Notes under the pieces: generated by a model | Seen by the model: the letters and a program-made list of their open reading frames with translations, nothing else | Database searches by the model: none | What the model was told of the DNA's origin: nothing | Position numbers and translations under genes: made by a program | NCBI RefSeq assembly: GCF_008704555.1 | Contig: NZ_CP023702.1 | Span: 6,362,001-6,426,000, forward strand | Reading direction: 5' to 3' | DNA: 64,000 bases | Source: Streptomyces nitrosporeus | GTDB taxonomy: Bacteria; Actinomycetota; Actinomycetes; Streptomycetales; Streptomycetaceae | In this document: positions 25,166-32,538 of the stretch, in pieces | Layout: every line of letters starts with the position of its first letter | How positions within the stretch are numbered: the stretch's first letter is position 1

Positions 25166-27791
25166 GTTCTCCTTCGGTGAATGGGTCGAGAGCGCCGTCG
25201 ACTGGCTGCAGTCCCACCTCACCTGGATCTTCGACGCGGTCAAGACCGTCCTCGGCGCCATGTACGACGGGGTCGACGCGGTGCTGGGCGGTGGCGAACC
25301 GCTGCTCGTGGCCGGGATATTCGCGGTCCTCGCCTTCTGGCTGCGGGGCGTGCTGCCCGCCGTCCTGACCTTCGTGGGCTTCGCGCTCATCGACGCCCTC
25401 GCCCTCTGGGACGAGGCGATGGGCACCCTCTCGCTGGTCGTCGTGGCCGCCGCCATCACCATCGTGATCGCGGTGCCCACAGGCATCTGGGCCGCCCGGA
25501 ACAGCAGGGTCGGCGCCGCGCTGCGGCCGGTGCTCGACGTCATGCAGACCATGCCGGCCTTCGTCTACCTGATCCCCGGCGTGATGTTCTTCGGCGTCGG
25601 TGTCACCCCCGGCGTGATCGCCACCATCATCTTCGCGATGCCGCCCGGCGTCCGGATGACCGAACTCGGCATCCGCCAGGTCGACAGCGAACTCGTCGAG
25701 GCGGCCCAGGCGTTCGGCACCACGCCCAAGCACACCCTGACCCGGGTCCAGCTGCCGCTCGCGCTGCCGACGATCATGGCCGGGATCAACCAGGTCATCA
25801 TGCTGGCCCTGTCGATGGTCGTCATCGGCGGCATGGCCGGCGCCGGCGGCCTCGGTGAGAAGGTCTACGCGGCCATCACCCAGCTCCAGGTCGGTCTCGC
25901 AGCCGAGAGCGGTATCGCCGTCGTCATCCTCGCCATGTACCTCGACCGGATGACCGGCGCGCTCAACGAGCGGGTCTCCCCGCTCGGCCGCCGGGCCGCG
26001 GCCAAGGCCGCCGCCGGCGCGCGCCGGCTGAAGTTCGCCCACTACAAGCCGGGCACCGCCGTCGCGATGACCGGTGTCGTCGTCCTCGCGCTCGTCGCGG
26101 GCGGTCTGAACATCGCCGGCTCCGCGGGCGACTCCGGGGAATCGCGGGCGGCCGGCACGGACGTCGGGCAGGGCCAGAAGATCAACATGGGCTACATCCC
26201 GTGGGACGAGGGCATCGCCTCGACCTTCCTCTGGAAGGAGATCCTGGAGCAGCGCGGTTTCGAGACGGGCGTCACCCAGCTCGACGCGGGCCCGCTGTAC
26301 TCCGGTGTCGCCCGCGGTGACATCGACTTCCAGACGGACTCCTGGCTGCCCACCACGCACAAGGACTACTGGGACAAGTACAGCGGCCGGCTGGAGGACT
26401 ACGGCTCCTGGTACGGGCCGACCTCGCTGGAGCTGACCGTCCCGTCCTACGTGAAGGGGATCGACTCGCTGGAGGACCTCAAGGGCCAGGGCGAGAAGTT
26501 CAACGGCAAGATCATCGGCATCGAGGCCAGCGCCGGGATGATGGGCACGCTCGACAAGAAGGTGCTCAAGGCCTACGGCCTGGAGGGGGAGTACGAGGTC
26601 GTCTCCTCCAGCACCTCCTCGATGCTGGCCGAGCTGAACGCCTCCATCAAGAAGAAGGAGCCGGTCGTGGTGACCCTGTGGTCGCCGCACTGGGCCTACG
26701 GCAAGCACGACCTGAAGAAGCTGAAGGACCCCAAGGGCGCCTGGGGCAAGGGTGAAGAGGTCCACACCGTCGCCCACAAGGACTTCGCGAAGAAGTCCCC
26801 GGTCGTCGCCGGCTGGCTGAAGGACTTCGAGCTCACCGAGGAACAGCTCACCGGTCTGGAGAACACCATCCAGGAGGCCGGCCAGGGCAAGGAGCAGGAC
26901 GGCGTCCGCACCTGGCTGAAGGACAACCCGGACGTCCTCGACAAGCTGGCCCCGCTGCCCGGCGGCCAGGGCGGCACCCAGCAGGGCAAGGACGCGGGCA
27001 AGACCGTCGACATGGCCTACTTCCCGTGGGACGAGGCCATCGCCTCGACCTATCTGTGGCAGAACGTGCTGGAGGACCGGGGGTACCGGACCACGGTCAA
27101 GCAGCTCGACCCGGGGCCGCTCTACACCGGCCTCGCCCAGGGACAGCTCGACGTGCAGTTCGACTCCTGGCTGCCCACCACGCACAAGGACTACGTCAAC
27201 CGGTACAAGGACCGGCTCACCGACCTCGGCTCCTGGTACGGGCCGACCTCGCTGGAGCTGACCGTCCCGTCCTACGTGAAGGGGATCGACTCGCTGGAGG
27301 ACCTCAAGGGCCAGGGCGAGAAGTTCAACGGCAAGATCATCGGCATCGAGTCGAGCGCCGGGATGATGGGCACGCTCGACAAGAAGGTGCTCAAGGCCTA
27401 CGGCCTGGAGGGGGAGTACGAGGTCGTCTCCTCCAGCACCTCCTCGATGCTGGCCGAGCTGGACCGGTCGATCAAGAAGAAGGAGCCGGTCGTGGTGACC
27501 CTGTGGTCGCCGCACTGGGCCTACGGCAAGCACGACCTGAAGAAACTGGAGGACCCCAAGGGCGCCTGGGGCGAGGGGGAGCGGATCCACACCGTCGCCA
27601 AGAAGGACTTCGCCGAGGAGTTCCCCGAGTTCACGGGCTGGCTGAAGGACTTCGAGCTGAGCGAGGAGCAGCTGGCCTCGCTGGAGGTGGAGATGCAGAA
27701 GGGCGGTGCGGGCAAGGAGAAGGAGTCCGCCCGCCGCTGGATGGACGCCAACCCCGGCATCGTGGACGAGATGGCGCCGGTGGCCGGCTGA
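25158..27791 (+). CDS. Glycine betaine permease fused to two tandem substrate-binding domains
   Basis: Fusion of a ProW/OpuAB permease with two OpuAC binding domains (877 aa). Residues 45-285 form the permease with the EAA-like loop (ELVEAAQAFGTTPKHTLTRV). A further helix at about 302-322 links to domain A (about 340-600, from KINMGYIPWDE) and domain B (about 616-877, from TVDMAYFPWDEA). Both domains keep the aromatic cage segments (PWDE, SWLPTTHKDY, GSWYGPTS). One permease chain would carry two binding sites, so a dimer would have four; the OpuA type normally has one per chain. Transcribed with proV, with terminators downstream. Substrate assignment rests on the OpuAC fold; choline or proline betaine are possible. 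Confidence 0.92.
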   Translation: MPRFSFGEWVESAVDWLQSHLTWIFDAVKTVLGAMYDGVDAVLGGGEPLLVAGIFAVLAFWLRGVLPAVLTFVGFALIDALALWDEAMGTLSLVVVAAAITIVIAVPTGIWAARNSRVGAALRPVLDVMQTMPAFVYLIPGVMFFGVGVTPGVIATIIFAMPPGVRMTELGIRQVDSELVEAAQAFGTTPKHTLTRVQLPLALPTIMAGINQVIMLALSMVVIGGMAGAGGLGEKVYAAITQLQVGLAAESGIAVVILAMYLDRMTGALNERVSPLGRRAAAKAAAGARRLKFAHYKPGTAVAMTGVVVLALVAGGLNIAGSAGDSGESRAAGTDVGQGQKINMGYIPWDEGIASTFLWKEILEQRGFETGVTQLDAGPLYSGVARGDIDFQTDSWLPTTHKDYWDKYSGRLEDYGSWYGPTSLELTVPSYVKGIDSLEDLKGQGEKFNGKIIGIEASAGMMGTLDKKVLKAYGLEGEYEVVSSSTSSMLAELNASIKKKEPVVVTLWSPHWAYGKHDLKKLKDPKGAWGKGEEVHTVAHKDFAKKSPVVAGWLKDFELTEEQLTGLENTIQEAGQGKEQDGVRTWLKDNPDVLDKLAPLPGGQGGTQQGKDAGKTVDMAYFPWDEAIASTYLWQNVLEDRGYRTTVKQLDPGPLYTGLAQGQLDVQFDSWLPTTHKDYVNRYKDRLTDLGSWYGPTSLELTVPSYVKGIDSLEDLKGQGEKFNGKIIGIESSAGMMGTLDKKVLKAYGLEGEYEVVSSSTSSMLAELDRSIKKKEPVVVTLWSPHWAYGKHDLKKLEDPKGAWGEGERIHTVAKKDFAEEFPEFTGWLKDFELSEEQLASLEVEMQKGGAGKEKESARRWMDANPGIVDEMAPVAG
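26403..27569 (+). repeat. Nearly identical 342-bp block in both binding domains
   Basis: The segment 26403-26744 recurs at 27228-27569, a constant 825-bp (275-codon) offset. I count about ten mismatches between the copies, roughly 97% identity. The bases before the block in each domain are far more divergent. The interval given spans both copies. The pattern points to gene conversion or a recent partial duplication inside the fused gene. Confidence 0.85.
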
Positions 27792-27851
27792 CCCGGACAC
27801 CCGCGCTCCCGCCCTGGTCCGCCGGACGGGCCCGGGGGACCGGACAGGGGC

Positions 27852-27881
27852 CCGCCGGGACCCCCGCAAAGGTCCCGGCGG
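27852..27881. terminator. Hairpin after the betaine transporter operon
   Basis: CCGCCGGGACC at 27852-27862 pairs with GGTCCCGGCGG at 27871-27881 (11 bp, 8-nt loop), 61 bp after the transporter stop. Confidence 0.6.
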
Positions 27882-27922
27882 AGCCTTCTCCGGCGGGGGC
27901 GGGCGCCCGCCCGCCAGGACTC

Positions 27923-27969
27923 CCTGAGGGGGACGGCCCCGGTCGCGTACCGGAGCCGTCCCCCTCAGG
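27923..27969. terminator. Second, longer hairpin after the betaine transporter operon
   Basis: CCTGAGGGGGACGGC at 27923-27937 pairs with GCCGTCCCCCTCAGG at 27955-27969, with a further CCGG/CCGG inside. It is the stronger of two tandem hairpins in this 291-bp gap, which otherwise holds the promoter region of the next gene (TAGGGT at 28036). Confidence 0.65.
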
Positions 27970-28082
27970 CTTGTCCGGGAGGCCCCGTGAGGTTCGCCGC
28001 CCGGCTGCTTCCCCTCCATCGCCCGGACGACATGCGTAGGGTGCTGGCTACCGGGACACGGCGATCGGGGGAGGGAGCGGAC

Positions 28083-28628
28083 ATGGACGAGAAGGAAGCC
28101 CTACGGGTGGGAGCCGCGGTGCGGCGGCGGCGCAGGGCTCTCGGGCTCACCCTGGCCGCGGTGGCCGCGCGCAGCGGGCTGTCCGTGCCCTTCCTCAGCC
28201 AGGTCGAGAACGAGCGCGCCAGACCCAGCCCCGGGTCCCTGAGCAGGGTGGCCGAGGCGCTGGAGACCACCACCGAACGCCTCCGCGCCGCAGCTGACTC
28301 GGCGCGCTCGGTGGAGGTGGTGCGGGCCCACGAGGAGGACGGCGTCCACCGGCTGGTGCACGGGCGCCACCAGCTCAGCGCCCTGGAGTTCGTGGGCGAA
28401 CAGGACCTCGGGCGGGAGTTCCAGCACCGCAACGACGAGGTGATGTACGTGGTGGAGGGTGCCGTGGACGTCGAGGCCGAGGGCCGGGCCCACCGGCTGG
28501 GGCGCGGCGACACCCTGTTCCTCACCGGCGGGGTCCGGCACCGGTGGCGGGCGACCGAGCCGGGCACCCGGCTGCTGGTCGTCTCGGTCGCCGAACACAT
28601 CGACGCGACGTACGACTCCAGGCGGTGA
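28083..28628 (+). CDS. XRE-family regulator with cupin domain
   Basis: Regulator of 181 aa. The N-terminal helix-turn-helix (LGLTLAAVAARSGLSVPFLS, then QVENERARPSPGSLSRVAEA) is followed by a C-terminal cupin domain (RNDEVMYVVEGAVDVEAEGR, DTLFLTGGVRHRWRA). This two-part design is common for regulators of small-molecule metabolism, where the cupin binds the effector. ATG 28083 has GGGGGAGGGAG upstream; the open frame extends further but lacks a ribosome site. It converges with the TDT transporter gene, 21 bp apart. Confidence 0.85.
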   Translation: MDEKEALRVGAAVRRRRRALGLTLAAVAARSGLSVPFLSQVENERARPSPGSLSRVAEALETTTERLRAAADSARSVEVVRAHEEDGVHRLVHGRHQLSALEFVGEQDLGREFQHRNDEVMYVVEGAVDVEAEGRAHRLGRGDTLFLTGGVRHRWRATEPGTRLLVVSVAEHIDATYDSRR

Positions 28629-28649
28629 CCGCGCGGCCGGGCCCGGTCC

Positions 28650-29801
28650 TCAGGCTGCGGGCGCCGTCGCCGGCCGGGGGGCTTGGAGCAGTGCCCCACC
28701 GGCCAGCCCGCGTGCCGTCCGCACGGCGGCCACCGCCCAGCCCGTGAGCAGGGCCGCGTACAGCGCGACGGTCAGCCAGTCGAAGGCCGCGAGCCCCGTG
28801 TGCCGGGCCAGCCCCGCCGAGCCCGTGACGCACGTCCCGACGGGGAAGGTGAACCCCCACCACGTCATCGAGAACGTCATGCCCCGGCGTGCCGCGCGTA
28901 CCACCAGCGCCGCGGTCAGTGCGATCCACAGCAGCGCGAACCCCATGACGGGCACCCCGTACAGCACCGCGAACGCGCCGAGCGCGGACGCGTAGGGGGT
29001 GCCGATCGCGTCCGGCGCCACATCGGCCAGGGCGCCCAGGGCGGTGGTGGACTGCCCGAGCGGTCCGAGCACCAGGCACAGGGTGGGCGTCAGCGCGAGC
29101 GGCAGCGGGCCGTGGTGCACCAGCCGCCCGAACACCAGCGGGAGGACCACCAGCGTCGCCAGCAGCGACATCCCGAACATCGCGTAGCAGCCCAGCAGCA
29201 GGGCCTCACGCCACTGGCCGGGCGGCAGCTCGGGCACCAGCGCCGGTCCGACCGCGGCCGAGACCATCGGCGCCACCAGCGGCAGCAGCCACACCGGCGA
29301 CGCGGCCCCGGGGCCGGGCCGGTGGTGTACGACCATCAGATACGGGACCACCACGGCGACGGCGAGCGCCGTCACCGTACCCAGGGTGAACAGCAGGGCG
29401 TGCACCGTGACGGCGGCGGTGTGGCCGATGAGGTCCCGGCCGGTTGTCAGCGTGGCCGCGCCCACCGCGAGCAGCGCCATCGGCATGCACCCCTGGAAAG
29501 GGGCGACCGCCGGGTCCAGGAGGTGGGCGCGGCCCTGGTCCCGGTGCAGGGCCCAGTGCCCGGCGCGGGCGGCGAGCACCGCGAGGAGCATGACCGCCGA
29601 GAGGGCCCACACGAGGAGGCAGAGACCGCGCAGACCGGGCACCCGGACCGGCAGCGCCGAGCCGGCGGTCGCGACGACGGCGGTGCCCATGACGGGCGCG
29701 TACCAGTTCGGGCCGAAGTGCCGCAGCAGGGGGGACCCGGGCGCGCCCGTGAAGGGGACGGCGGCGCGTGCCGGCGATCGGGACCGCAGATAGATGGCCA
29801 T
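28650..29801 (-). CDS. TDT-family transporter (TehA/Mae1-like)
   Basis: Integral membrane protein of 383 aa with about ten hydrophobic helices, of the tellurite-resistance/dicarboxylate transporter family. Typical elements are HFGPNWYAPVMGTAVVATAG in helix 1 and FPVGTCVTGSAGLARHTGLA near the end. The ATG at 29801 is supported by the conserved start of helix 1. It is divergent from a LysR regulator 70 bp away. Possible substrates include malate, sulfite or chloride-like anions; sequence alone does not decide. Confidence 0.87.
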   Translation of the reverse strand: MAIYLRSRSPARAAVPFTGAPGSPLLRHFGPNWYAPVMGTAVVATAGSALPVRVPGLRGLCLLVWALSAVMLLAVLAARAGHWALHRDQGRAHLLDPAVAPFQGCMPMALLAVGAATLTTGRDLIGHTAAVTVHALLFTLGTVTALAVAVVVPYLMVVHHRPGPGAASPVWLLPLVAPMVSAAVGPALVPELPPGQWREALLLGCYAMFGMSLLATLVVLPLVFGRLVHHGPLPLALTPTLCLVLGPLGQSTTALGALADVAPDAIGTPYASALGAFAVLYGVPVMGFALLWIALTAALVVRAARRGMTFSMTWWGFTFPVGTCVTGSAGLARHTGLAAFDWLTVALYAALLTGWAVAAVRTARGLAGGALLQAPRPATAPAA

Positions 29802-29850
29802 GCCACGATTCTCCGGGGGGAGGACGGGCCCCGCCAGGGACCCCGGAGCT

Positions 29851-29874
29851 ATAAGGTCATAAGCTGGCTTTATG
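29851..29874. promoter_or_regulatory. Candidate LysR-type operator overlapping the regulator start
   Basis: ATAAGGTCATAAGCTGGCTT runs into TATGG. CATAA (29858-29862) and TTATG (29870-29874) are inverted. The AT-rich island in very GC-rich DNA lies between the divergent TDT and LysR genes and overlaps the LysR ATG. Confidence 0.45.
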
Positions 29875-30855
29875 GCTCCTCCCGAACCCTCCGCCGCCCT
29901 CCCTCCCGGCAAAGGCCCCTCTGGGGAGCCGCCGGCCCCCCTCTCCCACCGGGTGCCCGACCTGGGGGCGATGGTGCTGCTGCTGGCCGTGGCCCGCCAC
30001 GGCAGCCTGGGGCGCGCGGCGCGGGAGGTCGGCGTCAGCCAGCCCGCGGCCTCCAGCCGTATCCGGTCGATGGAGCGGCAGCTCGGTGTGGCGCTGCTGG
30101 ACCGTTCGCCGCGCGGCTCGCGGCTGACCGGCGCGGGCGCCCTCGTCACCGACTGGGCGCGCCGGGTCGTCGAGGCCGCCGAAGCCTTCGACGCCGGGGC
30201 GCAGGCGCTCCGCGACCGGCGGGACTCCCGGCTGCGGGTGGCGGCGAGCATGACCATCGCGGAGTACCTGATGCCCGGATGGCTGATCGCCCTGCGGGCG
30301 GAACGCCCCGGCACGGCCGTGTCGCTGCTGGCCGGCAACTCCGCGGCGGCCGCCCTGCGCCTGCTCTCGGGGGAGGCGGACCTGGGCTTCGTCGAGGGGC
30401 TCTCCGTGCCGGAGGGCCTCGACGGCACCGTCATCGCGCACGACCGGCTCGTCGTCGTGGTGGCCCCGTCCCACCCGTGGGCGCGCCGGCGCACGCAGGT
30501 GACGCCCCGGGAACTCGCCGAGGCCCCGCTGATCCTGCGCGAACACGGCTCGGGCACCCGCCAGGTACTGGACGCGGCGCTCGCCGTACACGGCGGCCTG
30601 GCCCGCCCGCTGCTCGAACTCTCCTCCACCACCGCGGTCAAGGGCGCCGCGGAGAGCGGGGCCGGCCCCTGCGTGCTGAGCGAACTCGCCCTGGACGAGG
30701 AACTCTCGGCCCGGCGCCTGGTCGAGGTGCCCGTCGCGGGCATCCGGCTGCGCCGCCAGCTGCGCGCCGTCTGGCCCGCAGGCCACCGCCCGGCGGGCCC
30801 GGCCCGCGACCTGCTCTCGCTGACCGCGCGCCCCTTCGGCCCGGCCCGCGGCTGA
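29872..30855 (+). CDS. LysR-family transcriptional regulator
   Basis: Regulator of 327 aa. The helix-turn-helix (LLAVARHGSLGRAAREVGVS, then QPAASSRIRSMERQLGVALL) is preceded by about 30 Pro-rich residues, so translation might instead begin at a later codon. The effector domain shows the two-lobed LysR substrate fold (RVAASMTIAEYLMPGWLIAL, VVVVAPSHPWAR). It is divergently placed to the TDT transporter and probably controls it. Confidence 0.87.
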   Translation: MAPPEPSAALPPGKGPSGEPPAPLSHRVPDLGAMVLLLAVARHGSLGRAAREVGVSQPAASSRIRSMERQLGVALLDRSPRGSRLTGAGALVTDWARRVVEAAEAFDAGAQALRDRRDSRLRVAASMTIAEYLMPGWLIALRAERPGTAVSLLAGNSAAAALRLLSGEADLGFVEGLSVPEGLDGTVIAHDRLVVVVAPSHPWARRRTQVTPRELAEAPLILREHGSGTRQVLDAALAVHGGLARPLLELSSTTAVKGAAESGAGPCVLSELALDEELSARRLVEVPVAGIRLRRQLRAVWPAGHRPAGPARDLLSLTARPFGPARG

Positions 30856-30880
30856 GGGGCCGGCGGCCGGTGCCGGTCCG

Positions 30881-31609
30881 TCAGACCCGCTCCGCGGCCG
30901 GGCGCCCGGCCCCCGCACCGGCCCGGGCCGCGTCCACCAGGGCCTGCACGACCCGCGGGTCGTCGCCCATCTCCGGATGCCACTGCACCCCCAGCACCCA
31001 CTGCCCGCCGGGCAGTTCGACCGCCTCCACCGTGCCGTCCGCCGCGTGCGCGGACGCCACCAGCCCCGGCGCCAGCCGGTCCACGGCCTGGTGGTGGTAC
31101 GTCGGTACGGAGGCATCCTCGGGCACGAGTGAGGCGTACAGCGTCCCCGGGACCGGTGTCACCGTGTGCTCGCCGAGCACCCCGGCCTTGCCGAACGGAC
31201 CGGTGTGGCCGTCCAGGTGCTGGGTCAGGGTGCCGCCCAGGGCGACGTTCACCAGCTGCAGCCCGCGGCAGATGCCGAGCACGGGCACCCCGGCCTCCAG
31301 CGCCGCCCGGAACAGGGCCAGTTCCCAGGTGTCGCGCTCGTGCACCGGCGGGCCCGTGCGGAAATCGCGCTCCGCGCCGTACAGCCCGGGTTCGATGTCC
31401 GCCCCGCCCGCGATCACCAGGCCGTCCAGCCGCTCCACCACCGCGCCCGCCCGCTCCGGGGCGTCGGGCGGCATCAGGGCGGCCAGGCCGCCGGCGCGCT
31501 GGACCATCTGCGGATACGCGGAGGGCAGCAGCGCCGCGGGGAGCTCCCAGACACCCCAGCGGGCCGACGGCTCCAGATAGGTGGTGATGCCGATGAGCGG
31601 TTCGTGCAT
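30881..31609 (-). CDS. Gamma-glutamyl-gamma-aminobutyrate hydrolase family protein (PuuD-like)
   Basis: Class I glutamine amidotransferase-like hydrolase (242 aa). It starts HEPLIGITTYLEPSARWGVW. The nucleophile Cys lies in VLGICRGLQLVNVALGGTL, and His/Glu of the triad lie in LGVQWHPEMGDDP. Such enzymes release glutamate from gamma-glutamyl compounds. It sits on the minus strand with the GntR regulator gene, next to the divergent glutamine synthetase homologue, fitting an amine-glutamylation pathway in which it would remove glutamate at the end. ATG 31609. Confidence 0.88.
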   Translation of the reverse strand: MHEPLIGITTYLEPSARWGVWELPAALLPSAYPQMVQRAGGLAALMPPDAPERAGAVVERLDGLVIAGGADIEPGLYGAERDFRTGPPVHERDTWELALFRAALEAGVPVLGICRGLQLVNVALGGTLTQHLDGHTGPFGKAGVLGEHTVTPVPGTLYASLVPEDASVPTYHHQAVDRLAPGLVASAHAADGTVEAVELPGGQWVLGVQWHPEMGDDPRVVQALVDAARAGAGAGRPAAERV

Positions 31610-31666
31610 GGCGCGGTCCCTCCGGCGGACGGGTCCGCGGACCCGTCCGAATGCAATGGTGATGCG

Positions 31667-31675
31667 CCATACCTT
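31667..31675. promoter_or_regulatory. Motif CCATACCTT upstream of the PuuD-like gene
   Basis: The 9-mer CCATACCTT (AAGGTATGG on the minus strand) occurs here, 58 bp before the hydrolase start, and again at 32497-32505 between the GntR and glnA4-like genes. A shared motif in both control regions around the regulator gene is a reasonable operator candidate. Confidence 0.4.
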
Positions 31676-31723
31676 TGTTCGTACCAGACCGCCGCGCAAG
31701 AGAGGTGATCCGGAACGGCTGGT

Positions 31724-32464
31724 TCAAGCCAGGGAGTCCCGCAGGAGGGCCTCCGTCCCCGCGCAGTGCCCGGCCGCCACCGCGCGGGCCGCCGCCCCGT
31801 CGCCCGCCAGCACCGCGTCCACGAGCGCCGTGTGCTGGTGCTGGGAGCGCTCCAGGTTCCGCACCAGCAGGGGGACGCACTCCAGCAGGTCGTTGACCGT
31901 CGCCCGGACGGCGGCGTACCGGTCGGCCAGGGAGGGGCAGCCGGAGAGCCGGACGAGCGTCAGGTGGAAGAAGGTGTCATGCCTGCGGTAGTCGGGCAGA
32001 GGTGCTTCGTGTGTCGCCGCCAGAGCCGCCCGCAGCCGGTCCGCCCCCTCGCCGCCGAGGTCCTGTGCCGCGCACAGCCCGGCCGCCCCGGTCTCCAGGA
32101 CCTCACGGAAGCGCAGGACGTCCTGGAGGTCGACGGCGCCCGCCCGGCGGCGGAGCTCCTCCCCGCCGCCCGGAAGCCCGGGCCGGGGGAGCACGAACGT
32201 ACCGCCGTGTCGCCCGCGCCGGGCTTCCACCAGACCCCGGTCCTGGAGCACCTTCAGCACCTCGCGCAGCGTGACCCGGCTGACACCCAGGCGCCCGGCC
32301 AGCTCGCGCTCCGGCGGAAGGCGCCCGCCGGCGGGCACCAGGCCGAGCCGGATCACCTGGAGGACCTGCTCCAGGGCCTCCTCGGAGCCGTTGCCCCCGC
32401 GGACCGGGCGCAGCACCGGCAGCGGGCCCCCGGGACCCGGCGGTACGCCGGTCACGTCCGTCAT
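31724..32464 (-). CDS. GntR-family (FadR subfamily) transcriptional regulator
   Basis: Regulator of 246 aa. The winged helix (GGRLPPERELAGRLGVSRVT, then LREVLKVLQDRGLVEARRG) is followed by a helical FCD effector domain (DVLRFREVLETGAAGLCAAQ, HDTFFHLTLVRLSGCPSLAD). ATG 32464 lies downstream of GGAGGGGGA. It lies between and probably controls the hydrolase and glnA4-like genes. In S. coelicolor a regulator in this position (EpuRII, SCO1614, from memory) acts on polyamine/ethanolamine genes. Confidence 0.88.
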   Translation of the reverse strand: MTDVTGVPPGPGGPLPVLRPVRGGNGSEEALEQVLQVIRLGLVPAGGRLPPERELAGRLGVSRVTLREVLKVLQDRGLVEARRGRHGGTFVLPRPGLPGGGEELRRRAGAVDLQDVLRFREVLETGAAGLCAAQDLGGEGADRLRAALAATHEAPLPDYRRHDTFFHLTLVRLSGCPSLADRYAAVRATVNDLLECVPLLVRNLERSQHQHTALVDAVLAGDGAAARAVAAGHCAGTEALLRDSLA

Positions 32465-32485
32465 GTCGTGATCCCCCTCCCCCTG

Positions 32486-32505
32486 AAGGTTCCGACCCAT
32501 ACCTT
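32486..32505. promoter_or_regulatory. Inverted repeat in the GntR/glnA4-like intergenic region
   Basis: AAGGT (32486-32490) and ACCTT (32501-32505) form an inverted repeat with a 10-bp spacer; the right arm is part of CCATACCTT, also seen at 31667. It lies 33 bp before the synthetase start and 22 bp from the regulator start. Confidence 0.45.
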
Positions 32506-32538
32506 AGGCCGACCGGCCCGCCGAACGAGGAGTACCCC

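Noticed and set aside
24867..28019. 1050-codon minus-strand frame opposite the betaine transporter
   Set aside because: It mirrors the transporter including its internal repeat, and has no start signal or family motif.
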